From: Mucilaginibacter sp.
GTDB taxonomy: Bacteria; Bacteroidota; Bacteroidia; Sphingobacteriales; Sphingobacteriaceae
Assembly (NCBI RefSeq): GCF_025359345.1
Contig: NZ_JANYGQ010000017.1
Span: forward strand, 62,001-126,000
Direction: 5' to 3'
DNA length: 64,000 nucleotides
How positions within the stretch are numbered: the stretch's first letter is position 1; each line of letters begins with the position of its first letter. Both the position numbers and the translations under genes were made by a program. This document shows positions 35,625-44,987 of this stretch, piece by piece. The notes below the pieces were generated by a model that saw only the letters and a program-made list of their open reading frames with translations, searched no databases and was not told where the DNA came from.

Positions 35625-37027
35625 TGGCAGCAACGGTTAACTTACGGTCGTTCCCTTTTACCAAACAGCTTAATTGCCCCCATTGCAAGCAGGATGTAAC
35701 CGTGTACGACCAATATGGCAGCGAATACGCTGTTTGCGGTTCGTGCCAGTCGTACTGTAAAATTATTGCCATGGAGCGCCTGCAGGTGCAGCAAACCGTT
35801 GCTCCCATAAAATGGATACCGGTATTACCTTTAGGCACAGAAGGCACTTTGATGGGCGATGCCTATAAAGTAATTGCCTACATGGAAAAAAAGGAAAGCG
35901 GCACCGATTACGAATGGAGCGAGTACATGCTTTACAGCTACATCAAAGGTTATGCTTTTTTAGCCGAGTATAACGGGCACTGGAGTTTTATAGCTGGCAA
36001 ACAGCAATACCCCGAATTAGCTGCTGCTACTTACAATACAGGCAGCGCCGAATTAAACGGCGTTGAGTACAAACAGTACAACCGGTACACACCTGTTGTA
36101 ACCGCCCTGATTGGAGAATTTGACTGGGATGTTTACCACGAACACATCACCACCCGCGAGTTTATAAACCCTCCCTACATATTAATAAGGGAGGCGAATA
36201 AATCTAATTCAAAACAGGTGGACGGGTACTTTGGCGAGTATATTGAGCCGGAAAAAATTGCGGCCGCATTTAACGTGCCGGAAGAAACATTCCCCGAAAT
36301 TATTGATATTGGTGCAAACCAGCCAAATCCGTATAAAAAAAGGTGGCTGGGAGCATTATCGGTAAGCGCGGTTGCTGTGGCGCTTGTTATTGCATTTCAG
36401 ATAATATTAAGTTTTGTAAAACCTGAGCAGCTAATAGTAGATAAAACGGTGCCTTTGTCGTTGCCGGCCGCCTTAACCGACACCACAAAGCGTAGTCCGA
36501 ACACGAAAGCCGATTCGACGGTAAATGCCCTCCTCGTAGCAGCTACCAATGGTAATTTTGAATACCAGCCGTTGCGCACCTCCAGCTTTACTATTTACAA
36601 TGGCCCGGCGCCGCTGAAGATAGAGCTTTATGCCCCGGCGGATAATAACTGGTTTGAGGCCACTGTAGAGCTGGTAAACGAGGCAGATAACCAAAGCTGG
36701 GACGTATCAAAAGAAATTGAATACTACCACGGCTACGAGGATGGCGAAAGCTGGTCAGAAGGCTCCACATCCGAATCGGTTACCATAGAGGATGTGCCCA
36801 AAGGAAAATATCATTTAAATATTTACCCTTATGGGGGTACAATGACATTCAGTTCGATGAATATAAAAGTAACAGCCAACGTGATGCTGTGGCAAAATTT
36901 TATCATCACTATATTATTGCTGTGCATTATCCCGCTGGTGTTTTGGTTTTTAACACGGCGTTACGAAGTGAACCGGTGGATGTTCAGCGATTACTCACCC
37001 TATAAAAAAGACACAACAGATGATTAA
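35624..37027 (+). CDS. DUF4178 membrane protein with N-terminal zinc ribbon
   Basis: The 467 residues begin with a zinc ribbon (CPHCKQ about 18-23 and CGSCQ about 38-42). A DUF4178 domain follows (VLPLGTEGTLMGDAYKVIAYMEKKESGTDYEWSEYMLYS; later HWSFIAGKQ). A membrane helix lies at about 245-265 (LSVSAVAVALVIAFQIILSF), then an extracytoplasmic beta-rich domain and a second helix near 425-445 (IITILLLCIIPLVFWFL). DUF4178 proteins recur beside SpeD and spermidine synthase genes in other bacteria, so a role in membrane polyamine handling is plausible but unproved. Confidence 0.85.
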   Translation: MAATVNLRSFPFTKQLNCPHCKQDVTVYDQYGSEYAVCGSCQSYCKIIAMERLQVQQTVAPIKWIPVLPLGTEGTLMGDAYKVIAYMEKKESGTDYEWSEYMLYSYIKGYAFLAEYNGHWSFIAGKQQYPELAAATYNTGSAELNGVEYKQYNRYTPVVTALIGEFDWDVYHEHITTREFINPPYILIREANKSNSKQVDGYFGEYIEPEKIAAAFNVPEETFPEIIDIGANQPNPYKKRWLGALSVSAVAVALVIAFQIILSFVKPEQLIVDKTVPLSLPAALTDTTKRSPNTKADSTVNALLVAATNGNFEYQPLRTSSFTIYNGPAPLKIELYAPADNNWFEATVELVNEADNQSWDVSKEIEYYHGYEDGESWSEGSTSESVTIEDVPKGKYHLNIYPYGGTMTFSSMNIKVTANVMLWQNFIITILLLCIIPLVFWFLTRRYEVNRWMFSDYSPYKKDTTDD

Positions 37028-37214
37028 AACAATATTAGACGCCATAAAAACCAACATAATTTACACTGTGCTGGTAGGGGGCATTTTAACCTGGTTTATA
37101 TACGATAACCTGAACGGCGCTGAATTTTTTCACGAAAGCGGGGTGCAGAAAAATGCCGGCTATCATGGCCCTATCCCGCATTCGGGTTACGGGGTTAGGT
37201 TTTATCATAAATAA
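37020..37214 (+). CDS. Small single-helix membrane protein of the polyamine operon
   Basis: A 64-residue protein with one hydrophobic helix (IIYTVLVGGILTWFIYDNL) and a His/Gly-rich C-terminal tail (GYHGPIPHSGYGVRFYHK). No known family. Its start overlaps the DUF4178 gene by 8 bp and its stop is 8 bp from the spermidine synthase gene, so it is clearly part of the unit. Confidence 0.7.
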   Translation: MIKTILDAIKTNIIYTVLVGGILTWFIYDNLNGAEFFHESGVQKNAGYHGPIPHSGYGVRFYHK

Positions 37215-37222
37215 GCCCGGCA

Positions 37223-38731
37223 ATGAATAAAAAACTCCCCATTTTACTACTGATATCCGTTTTTATAATTGCCACCTGCGGCCTTATTTATGAATTGATA
37301 TCAGGCACGCTGGCCAGCTACCTGCTTGGCGATTCGGTTACCCAGTTCTCTACCATCATCGGTGTTTATCTTTTCTCGATGGGGGTAGGCTCGTGGATAT
37401 CCAAATACTTCGACAAAAACCTGCTGTCGTGGTTTGTGCGGATTGAGATTTTGGTGGGATTGGTTGGCGGCACCAGTTCGTCAATCCTGTTCCTGGTGTT
37501 CGAGAGCATCAGTTCGTTCCGCTTTGTGCTGTATGCGCTCATCTCTGTTACAGGTGTTTTGGTGGGGCTCGAAATCCCACTGCTGATGCGCATTTTGAAG
37601 GACCGCTTTGAGTTTAAGGACCTGGTATCGAAAGTATTTACTTTCGACTATATCGGCGCATTAATTGCCTCGCTGGTGTTCCCATTGTTGCTGATACCTT
37701 ATTTGGGCATAGTGCGTACGTCCTACATGTTCGGCATGCTGAACGTGGCGGTTGCGCTGATAGCCTGCATCGGTTTTGAGCATGAGATTAAAGGCGTAAA
37801 GTATTTAAAAAGCGCCTCCATCATCAGCCTCGCGGCGCTGCTTGCCGGCTTTATTTTCGCTGAAAAAATAACCAGCTTTTCCGAAAGCCTGACTTATAGC
37901 GATACCATTATCTTCTCTAAAAGCACGCCCTACCAGCGCATCATCATCACCAAAAAAGGCCGTGATTTGCGCCTGTTTTTAAACGGCAATCTGCAGTTTA
38001 GTTCAGTAGACGAATACCGCTACCACGAGGCGCTGATACACCCCGTTTTACAGGCCCTGCCGAATGCCAAACATGTTTTGGTAATGGGCGGCGGGGATGG
38101 GCTGGCGGTGCGCGAGATATTAAAATACCCGCAAATTGAAACCGTTACCCTGGTTGATTTGGATAAGGAAATGACGCACCTGTTCCGTACCAACGATATG
38201 TTGGTGAAATTGAATAAGCGGTCGCTGCTGGCTAAAAAAGTAACGGTGATTAATGCCGATGCCTTCTCGTGGGCGAGGGTGCAGCATAAAACATACGATG
38301 CCATCATTATTGATTTTCCTGACCCGTCGAACTATTCGGTGGGGAAGCTTTATACCAATACGTTTTACGGGATTGTTAAACATTTGCTCAATCCGGATGG
38401 CATTATCGTTGTGCAATCTACTTCCCCTTATGTTGCGCCGAAATCATATTATACGGTTGAGAAAACTTTGCAGTCGGTGGGGTTTCATACGGTGCCTTAT
38501 CATAATTATGTGCCATCGTTCGGCGAGTGGGGTTACATAATGGCCATGAACATGCCGGTTTACAAAGTGCCAGAGCATTATTTGCCCGGCCTGCGCTTTA
38601 TGTCGAAAGAGACGCTGGAGCAGATGCTGTATTTCCCGAAGGATATGGCGCGTGTACAAGGCCAGGTTAACCGGCTGAATAACCAGGTGCTGGTTAAATA
38701 TTTTGATGAGGAGTGGTCGAATGTTTTATAG
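37223..38731 (+). CDS. Membrane-fused spermidine synthase (polyamine aminopropyltransferase)
   Basis: Residues 1-205 contain about six or seven membrane helices (starting PILLLISVFIIATCGLIYELI). Residues about 225-470 are a spermidine synthase domain with GGGDGLAVREILKYP (AdoMet/dcAdoMet binding), VDLDKEM, and IIIDFPDPSNYSVGKLYT, which retains the catalytic DxxDP Asp. The fused architecture, with helices preceding the synthase domain, is a known subgroup distinct from soluble SpeE. It should transfer aminopropyl groups at the inner face of the membrane; the acceptor is not known. The synthase gene overlaps the next by 11 bp. Confidence 0.9.
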   Translation: MNKKLPILLLISVFIIATCGLIYELISGTLASYLLGDSVTQFSTIIGVYLFSMGVGSWISKYFDKNLLSWFVRIEILVGLVGGTSSSILFLVFESISSFRFVLYALISVTGVLVGLEIPLLMRILKDRFEFKDLVSKVFTFDYIGALIASLVFPLLLIPYLGIVRTSYMFGMLNVAVALIACIGFEHEIKGVKYLKSASIISLAALLAGFIFAEKITSFSESLTYSDTIIFSKSTPYQRIIITKKGRDLRLFLNGNLQFSSVDEYRYHEALIHPVLQALPNAKHVLVMGGGDGLAVREILKYPQIETVTLVDLDKEMTHLFRTNDMLVKLNKRSLLAKKVTVINADAFSWARVQHKTYDAIIIDFPDPSNYSVGKLYTNTFYGIVKHLLNPDGIIVVQSTSPYVAPKSYYTVEKTLQSVGFHTVPYHNYVPSFGEWGYIMAMNMPVYKVPEHYLPGLRFMSKETLEQMLYFPKDMARVQGQVNRLNNQVLVKYFDEEWSNVL

Positions 38732-40391
38732 CAGTAATAACTTGCTAAAAAGTATTGGCCGGCGCTCGTTCCTGCTGCGCGCCGGGTTGGTTACCGGTGC
38801 ATTATTGCTCGATGGCTGCATAAAAAAGCTAAGCGGACGTAAACCTGAATATGCACACATTAAAGGAAAACTATCCGGCCCGAATGCTACTGCAGGCCAC
38901 ATTTTACGAGATAAACTTCCATTACCCGATATAACAACACAAAGCTCGATAGATACGCTGATAATTGGCGGCGGCATCTCCGGGCTTTCCGCTGCGCGAT
39001 GGCTGAGCAAAGCCGGGCATCACGATTTTAAATTGCTGGAGCTGGAAGACCATGCCGGCGGCAATGCTTTTTTCGGTACCAATAAGGTATCCTCGTACCC
39101 GCTTGGGGCGCACTACATCCCGATAGTAAATAATGAAGATGAGTTGCTGGTTGATTTTTTGCATGAGCACCAGGTAATAACCCATTTCGACGAGCACAGC
39201 CTGCCATTTTATAACGAGTTTTACCTTTGTTTTGACCCTGAGGAACGCCTGCTGATAAACGGCCATTGGCAGGAAGGCATCGTGCCCGACTTTGGCGTAC
39301 CCGACGCTGAACGGAAGCAGATAACGCGCTTTTTCGAACTGGTGACTAAACTTAAAAATGCCCGCGGGAAAGACGGAAAATATGCATTCAACATACCTGT
39401 CGATGAAAGTTCGGCAGACGAGGAATTCCGTAAGCTGGATAAAATATCGTTTAAAGAATACCTGGATAGCAACGGTTTCAACTCAACCTACTTATTGTGG
39501 TACTTAAACTATTGCTGTAAGGACGATTACGGCACCCCGGCGGCGAACGTATCCGCGTGGGCAGGCATTCACTACTTTGCTTCGCGACGCGGTAAAGCAG
39601 CCAACGCCGATGCCAACGCTGTAGTTACCTGGCCCGAAGGCAATGGCTGGCTGATGAAAAAACTGCGTGATGGAGTTAAGGAACATATCCTTACCTCGCA
39701 CATGGTGTATGATATCGAGCTGTCGGATAATGGCGGCGTATCGGTTAAAGTTGTCGACTTAAAAAAACAAACCACATCGGTTATCAGTGCAAAGCAGTTG
39801 ATTATTGCCTCGCCGCAGTTCGTCAATCAAAAACTGCTTAAAAACATTGAGAGGCCCGGTGTTAATTATGCCGATATGCATTATTCGCCCTGGCTTATCG
39901 CCAATATTACTGTAGATAAATTGCCTACTGCTGCCAAAGGCATGGTGCTGTGCTGGGACAACGTCGCATACAACACGCCCTCAGTGGGCTATGTAAACGC
40001 CAACCAGCAGGATGTGAATTTAATTGAAGAGCGCAAGGTTTTAACGTACTACCTGCCCTTATGCGATAAAGAGCCTCGTATGGCGCGTTTAGCCGCCTAC
40101 ACCCGGACGTATGAACAGTGGCTTGATATAGTAATAACCGAAATGGAGCAAATACATCCCGAAATAACACCGCACATCGAGGCCGTAGAAATGTGGCTTT
40201 GGGGGCACGGCATGATTAGCCCGGCAGTAAATTATATCTGGGGCGACACCCGCAAAAACGCGCAAATGCCCATCGCCAATAAAATATTTTTCGCCCACAC
40301 CGACCTTACCGGGATATCGATATTTGAAGAAGCGTTTCATCATGGCATTAATGCTGCAAAGCAAGTAATCAATACGAAAAATGCAGGTTAA
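38721..40391 (+). CDS. FAD-dependent amine oxidase-like protein
   Basis: The ATG at 38721 is chosen because GAGGAG lies 8 bp upstream; TTG/ATG starts at 38703/38706 would add up to six residues. The N-terminus has twin Arg plus a lipobox-like end (GRRSFLLRAG, then LLLDGC), so export by Tat with lipid anchoring is possible. The dinucleotide fold is IIGGGISGLSAARWLS followed by LLELEDHAGGNAF, and the C-terminal FAD motif is NKIFFAHTDLTGISIFEEAFHHG. The family includes polyamine and monoamine oxidases; the context suggests a polyamine or aminopropylated product as substrate, which is inference. It overlaps both neighbours by 11 bp. Confidence 0.86.
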   Translation: MFYSSNNLLKSIGRRSFLLRAGLVTGALLLDGCIKKLSGRKPEYAHIKGKLSGPNATAGHILRDKLPLPDITTQSSIDTLIIGGGISGLSAARWLSKAGHHDFKLLELEDHAGGNAFFGTNKVSSYPLGAHYIPIVNNEDELLVDFLHEHQVITHFDEHSLPFYNEFYLCFDPEERLLINGHWQEGIVPDFGVPDAERKQITRFFELVTKLKNARGKDGKYAFNIPVDESSADEEFRKLDKISFKEYLDSNGFNSTYLLWYLNYCCKDDYGTPAANVSAWAGIHYFASRRGKAANADANAVVTWPEGNGWLMKKLRDGVKEHILTSHMVYDIELSDNGGVSVKVVDLKKQTTSVISAKQLIIASPQFVNQKLLKNIERPGVNYADMHYSPWLIANITVDKLPTAAKGMVLCWDNVAYNTPSVGYVNANQQDVNLIEERKVLTYYLPLCDKEPRMARLAAYTRTYEQWLDIVITEMEQIHPEITPHIEAVEMWLWGHGMISPAVNYIWGDTRKNAQMPIANKIFFAHTDLTGISIFEEAFHHGINAAKQVINTKNAG

Positions 40392-41460
40392 CACGCAGCA
40401 GCAACCCTGGATAAAAAGCCGTTTGGTAGATAGTATATTCATCCTGTCGCCGCCGTTTTTGGCTTTGCTGGTGGTGACGTTGTTCCCGGCAGAGTTTAAA
40501 AACTCGGGCAAAATGCCGGTTGAGTACTGGATAATACTGATTGTAATGATTGATGTGGCCCATGTTTATGGTACATTATACCGCACCTATTTTAATCCCG
40601 CCGAGTTTGAAAAACAACACCCGCTATTTATTGCCATCCCTTTGTTTTGCTACTTAGGCGGAGTGCTGTTATATATGTTCGACGGCATTGTTTTTTGGCG
40701 TGGATTGGCATATCTGGCGGTGTTCCATTTCATCAGGCAGCAATATGGTTTTATGCGCATTTACTCGCGTAAGCAAAAGCAAAGCAGGCTGTTTAACATT
40801 ATCGATATCACGGCTATCTACACAGCCACCATTTACCCGCTGCTTTACTGGCACTTTACCGGCAGCCATAAAAACTTTAACTGGTTTGTTAGCGGTGATT
40901 TTGTTTTATCTGAATCGGCAACTGTGCTGGCTGTTACCAAATATGTTTACGCTGCTATAATTGGCTGCTATTTGATAAAGGAATGCTTGGTGGTTTATAA
41001 AAACAGGAAATTTAACATTCCCAAAAACCTGGTGATAACAGGCACCTTCCTGTCGTGGTATTTCGGGATAATATATTATAATGGCGATATGGCGTTTACC
41101 ACGCTTAACGTTGTATCGCATGGCATACCCTACATGGCGCTGGTATGGATTTACGAGCAGAAGCGCTACACCGGCACCAACGAAAAAAAGACAACCCTAC
41201 TGCGGCTAACTTTCAGCAAATATGGCGGAGTGCTGTTTTTTGCAGCCGTGCTTATCTTATTTGCCTATACCGAAGAAGGCCTGTGGGATGGCCTGGTATG
41301 GAAAGAACACCAGCAGTTTTTTAAGCCCTTTAGCGCGTTACCTGCAATCAGCAAAAGCATCGTGCTTGCCCTTGTGGTTCCTTTGCTGGCCCTGCCGCAA
41401 TCCACACACTACGTGCTTGATGGTTTTATATGGCGCGTAAAAAAAGAAACCGTCGGTTAA
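40381..41460 (+). CDS. Polytopic membrane protein, last gene of the polyamine operon
   Basis: A 359-residue protein with about nine or ten hydrophobic segments. Conserved-looking polar residues sit near membrane boundaries (IDVAHVYGTLYRTYF; FHFIRQQYGFMRIYSRK; NVVSHGIPYMALVWIYEQKR; STHYVLDGFIWR), with several His in helices that could bind a metal or haem. I cannot name a family. Overlap with the oxidase gene suggests functional coupling, perhaps electron transfer or a membrane enzyme step; that is speculation. Confidence 0.7.
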   Translation: MQVNTQQQPWIKSRLVDSIFILSPPFLALLVVTLFPAEFKNSGKMPVEYWIILIVMIDVAHVYGTLYRTYFNPAEFEKQHPLFIAIPLFCYLGGVLLYMFDGIVFWRGLAYLAVFHFIRQQYGFMRIYSRKQKQSRLFNIIDITAIYTATIYPLLYWHFTGSHKNFNWFVSGDFVLSESATVLAVTKYVYAAIIGCYLIKECLVVYKNRKFNIPKNLVITGTFLSWYFGIIYYNGDMAFTTLNVVSHGIPYMALVWIYEQKRYTGTNEKKTTLLRLTFSKYGGVLFFAAVLILFAYTEEGLWDGLVWKEHQQFFKPFSALPAISKSIVLALVVPLLALPQSTHYVLDGFIWRVKKETVG

Positions 41461-41580
41461 ATTTTGCTTGTTTTTTACCACAGGGTTAATAATTAAACAA
41501 CTTTAGCGTTACCACCGTCGTATAAAACTGCGACGCATTCGCTCATCTCTACCGTAGCGTATGCACCTGTGAGGTTGATT

Positions 41581-41820
41581 ATGAAAAAAGTAATTATTGC
41601 TTTAACCGTTATTGTACTGATGGATACAGCCGCCATAGCCTATACGCACTATTATTCCGTTAAAATTCTTTCGGCCGGCAGGGCCCATACTAATTTCTAA
41701 TCGCAGTATTCAAAAAGGTGAAAAAGGGGGCTACCCGGCATTTGATGAGCTATATCTATTCGCACGAGGAATCGGATTTCCAGGTTTTTAAAGATGATAT
41801 CACCTACCATTTGGCGACTG
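41581..41820 (+). pseudogene. Decayed 5' duplicate of the downstream histidine kinase gene
   Basis: From the CACCTGTGAGGTTGATTATG block at about 41562, the DNA matches the start of the kinase gene at 43176 nearly base for base for about 240 bp, including 19 bp upstream. It carries a stop (TAA at 41697-41699 where the intact copy has GAA) and two single-base insertions near 41711 and 41722. Similarity ends near 41820, just before the convergent kinase gene. Confidence 0.85.
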
Positions 41821-41841
41821 GGAAATGGAGCGTAACAGGCT

Positions 41842-42933
41842 TTAGTTCTTAAATGAGAGCGTAAATTTCGTCCCCTCATTTACTTTGCTCTTTACGGAAA
41901 TGCTTCCGCCCAGGCTGGTAATATGGTTATAAACAAGGTACAGCCCTATTCCCTTACTGTCGGCATTTTCATGAAACTTTTGGTTAAATCCAAAAATCTT
42001 TCCTTTTACTTTTTTTAGATCGAAGCCCAGGCCTTCATCTGCGAAAATTAATTGAGTACCCCGCGTATGTTTTTTTGAGGTTATTGATATTAATGGCACA
42101 CTATTGGGCCTGGCGTATTTTATGGAGTTGGTAATGAGGTTTAAAAATATGCTTTCGAGATATGCTTTATTAAACATAACTGTTTTAGCTTTAGAAAAAT
42201 CCGCCGTAACTACTGCGTTTGAGTTTTTAATTATCGACTGTGTGGATTGTAACACTGCGTTTAAGCAGCCATTCAAATCCAATTCCTCAACATTTACGTC
42301 CGAGCGATTTTTCTCAATTAAAGCATCAACATAACTATTTAGTGTGTTCTTCAAACTATCAGTAGTTGTTTTCAAAATACCGATAAATTCAAGCGTTTCT
42401 TCGTCCTGGATTTTTGAAACGTCGAGCAACGTAAAAACTGAAAGGAGGTTACTTACCGGCGTACGCAAATCGTGCGAGGTCATGTACGCCAATTGTTTCA
42501 AATCATCGTTTAATTTCGTAAGATTTGTTAGCAGCAGGTTTCGGTCCGCTTCCTGTTTTTTCTTTGCTGTAATATTTTTGGCAATGGCAAACACCACCTT
42601 ATCGTTGTTAATTGGCATGGATGTCCAATGGAGCCACACTATTTCGCCGCTTTTGGCGACATAGCGGTTTTCGAAATTTAACAGGGGGATATCGTTCAGC
42701 AAATTATCTCTTAACGTGGCAGTAATGTCCTTGTCTTCGTGATAAATAAATTCGTGAATTGGTTTTGCGAGCAGCTCTTCGTTAGTATAGCCTAATAGTT
42801 TAGAAACAGCGGGATTTATCTTTTTGAAATACCCGTCGTATCCGGCAATACAAAGTAAATCGGGCGACAAATCGAAAAAACGCTCGATATTAAAATTTTT
42901 ATCTGACCCTTTTTTATTCCCTTTCGTCGCCAT
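41842..42933 (-). CDS. PAS-domain sensor histidine kinase
   Basis: A 363-residue cytosolic kinase: PAS domain at about 15-125 (LSPDLLCIAGYDGYFKKINPA; ends AIAKNITAKKK), HisKA with YMTSHDLRTPVSN (His 154), and HATPase with NLITNSIKYA, FADEGLGFDL and GIGLYLVYNHI. The N-box and G-boxes are present, so it should be active. No response regulator is next to it. It converges on the pseudogene and is divergent from the second kinase. Confidence 0.9.
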   Translation of the reverse strand: MATKGNKKGSDKNFNIERFFDLSPDLLCIAGYDGYFKKINPAVSKLLGYTNEELLAKPIHEFIYHEDKDITATLRDNLLNDIPLLNFENRYVAKSGEIVWLHWTSMPINNDKVVFAIAKNITAKKKQEADRNLLLTNLTKLNDDLKQLAYMTSHDLRTPVSNLLSVFTLLDVSKIQDEETLEFIGILKTTTDSLKNTLNSYVDALIEKNRSDVNVEELDLNGCLNAVLQSTQSIIKNSNAVVTADFSKAKTVMFNKAYLESIFLNLITNSIKYARPNSVPLISITSKKHTRGTQLIFADEGLGFDLKKVKGKIFGFNQKFHENADSKGIGLYLVYNHITSLGGSISVKSKVNEGTKFTLSFKN

Positions 42934-43175
42934 CCTTTGATTCTTATAGCTGTAAAAGCCCCATTTTTAGGTAAAAAGCAATGCGAAAGCCCGTCCCTTA
43001 ATATCTAAAACTACCGCTGTTTGCTAAAATAGCAAAAATGAAATAACCGGAAAATGTTATTATTAACAGATTTATGGGGGAATTTTTCATTAAAACCTTA
43101 GCTGTAAAATTTCGTATAAGGTAACGGTGCATTTCTGATTTAGAAAAATAACGATTTGCACCTGTGAGGTTGACT

Positions 43176-44549
43176 ATGAAAAAAGTTATTATTGCTTTAA
43201 CCGTTATTGTATTGGTGGCTACCGCCGCCATCGCCGTTACGCACTTTTATTCCGTTAAAATTCTTTCGGCAGGCAGGGCCTACACTAATTTCGAATCGCA
43301 ATATTCAAAAGGTGAAAAGGATGCTACCCGGCATTTGATGAGCTATATCTATTCGCACGAGGAATCAGACTTCCTGGTTTTTAAAGATGACATTACCATA
43401 CCACGCGGCGACAGCATCGCCCGCGAAGCATTATCGGCGGGGAAAGACACAAGAATTGCGCGTATCGGTTTTTTAATGGGCGCAAATCATCCTGATGATT
43501 TGCCCGAGCTGATATGGTATTACCAGCATTTTAAAAACGAGGCTTTTTTTAAGAAGGCGATAAAAGCCTGGCAGCAATCAGACGTGCTGGTGGCAAATTT
43601 AAACCTGATTGGTTCGGCTGCGCACCGGGATATTGCCGCGGGAAAAGAGGTTGACCAGGAAGCTATTGTGCTACAGATAAACACAATATCAGACAACCTG
43701 ACCATTCAACAGCGCGATTTTTCGGCCATACTGGGCACAGCGTCCCGCACGGTTGACCATTACGTTTTTATTGCCGATATCGTAATATCCGCTATTATTT
43801 TATTCAGCACTGCTTTGCTTGCGGGGCTGATGCTTAAAAAATTACACAGCTCGAAAAAAGTGATTGTCGACCAAAACCTGGCCCTTAAAAGCATGAACGA
43901 GCGGATAAACCATTTTGTGTTTGCTGTTACACACGATTTACGAGCCCCTTTAACGTCATTAAGCGGGTTGGTTTCGGTGCTCGAAAAAGAGAAAGATATT
44001 ACTAAGATTTCAACCTATACTGAAATGATGCAGGAAACCATCCAGCTTCAGGATAATTACATAAAGGAGGTACTGCATACTATCCAGAATGAAAACAATG
44101 ACATTGGGCCTTGCAAACTAGACGAAATTGTAAACGATGTAATAACCCAAAATAGCTTTTTTGAAGAAGGCAAGAAAGTGAAATTTGTAAGTGAACTGGC
44201 GGTTTGGGAAGTTAACTGCAATGTCACCGATTTAAAAACTGTGTTTAACAACCTGATATCAAACGCCATAAAATATGCCGATTTCAGCAAGCCGGAGCAA
44301 TGGGTAAAAGTGAAATCATATAGCGATGGTAAACATTGTGTTATAGAGGTTGAGGACAATGGGATAGGTATTAAACCTAATCAGTATACAAATATTTTTA
44401 ACAAATATTTTAAAGCGGGGCTCAATAAAAAAAGTATGGGGCTGGGCTTGTATTTTGTTAAACAGGCCATAGAACAAATGCACGGTACTATCGCCGTTAA
44501 GTCATCACCGGGCAGCGGTACTTCGTTTATTGTGGCGCTGCCATTGTGA
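43176..44549 (+). CDS. Membrane sensor histidine kinase
   Basis: The ATG at 43176 is preferred to an in-frame GTG at 43164. The first helix (IIALTVIVLVATAAIAVTHF) and the second (ADIVISAIILFSTALLAGLML, about 205-225) enclose a periplasmic helical sensor domain of about 175 residues. HisKA has FAVTHDLRAPLTS (His 253) and the HATPase domain has NNLISNAIKYA, VEDNGIGI and GLGLYFVKQAI. The ligand is unknown. A mutated copy of its first 240 bp lies 1.6 kb upstream, so the locus has undergone duplication. Confidence 0.9.
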   Translation: MKKVIIALTVIVLVATAAIAVTHFYSVKILSAGRAYTNFESQYSKGEKDATRHLMSYIYSHEESDFLVFKDDITIPRGDSIAREALSAGKDTRIARIGFLMGANHPDDLPELIWYYQHFKNEAFFKKAIKAWQQSDVLVANLNLIGSAAHRDIAAGKEVDQEAIVLQINTISDNLTIQQRDFSAILGTASRTVDHYVFIADIVISAIILFSTALLAGLMLKKLHSSKKVIVDQNLALKSMNERINHFVFAVTHDLRAPLTSLSGLVSVLEKEKDITKISTYTEMMQETIQLQDNYIKEVLHTIQNENNDIGPCKLDEIVNDVITQNSFFEEGKKVKFVSELAVWEVNCNVTDLKTVFNNLISNAIKYADFSKPEQWVKVKSYSDGKHCVIEVEDNGIGIKPNQYTNIFNKYFKAGLNKKSMGLGLYFVKQAIEQMHGTIAVKSSPGSGTSFIVALPL

Positions 44550-44554
44550 GGCTG

Positions 44555-44941
44555 TTAAACTATTACTTTTCCCGGGTCACCGTTCATCCTTTCCAATTTT
44601 ACAAGGAAGATATCTGCCATTAAACCAGCTCTTTTCTTTGCATCAACCGCCATAGGCCCGGTAAAATTACTATCAATCGTATCTGCAAATAAAACAAGCC
44701 AGCGCTCAAAATGAGGCGAACTGATTTTTAGCGGGGCATGTTTGGCAAATGGGTTGCCTCTATATCCCGGTTCCGCAAAGAGTGCAGCATTCCAGAAAGC
44801 ATACATCTTGTCGAGGTGCGGCTGCCAGTCGCCGGTTATTTTTTCGGAGAAAACGGGGCCTATCAATTCATCTTTTCGCACTTTGTTGTAAAACTCGTTT
44901 ACAAAAAGTTTAATATCCGCTATACCGGTAATGTCTTTCAT
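44555..44941 (-). CDS. Group III truncated haemoglobin
   Basis: The 128 residues fit a two-over-two globin of group III. The B10 Tyr lies in FVNEFYNKV (Tyr 18), and KHAPLKISSPHFERWLVLF contains the proximal His (His 77) before the F-G region. Such globins bind oxygen or NO in the cytosol. The gene is 46 bp downstream of the tail-tube gene on the same strand; it may be read with that operon but need not share its function. Confidence 0.88.
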   Translation of the reverse strand: MKDITGIADIKLFVNEFYNKVRKDELIGPVFSEKITGDWQPHLDKMYAFWNAALFAEPGYRGNPFAKHAPLKISSPHFERWLVLFADTIDSNFTGPMAVDAKKRAGLMADIFLVKLERMNGDPGKVIV

Positions 44942-44987
44942 TTACTATCCCCCGAGGCAAATATACGCTGATTTTAAGTTTGCATTG

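Noticed and set aside
41581..41699. Short gene of 39 codons
   Set aside because: It is the broken start of a duplicated kinase gene, with a nonsense change and later frameshifts.
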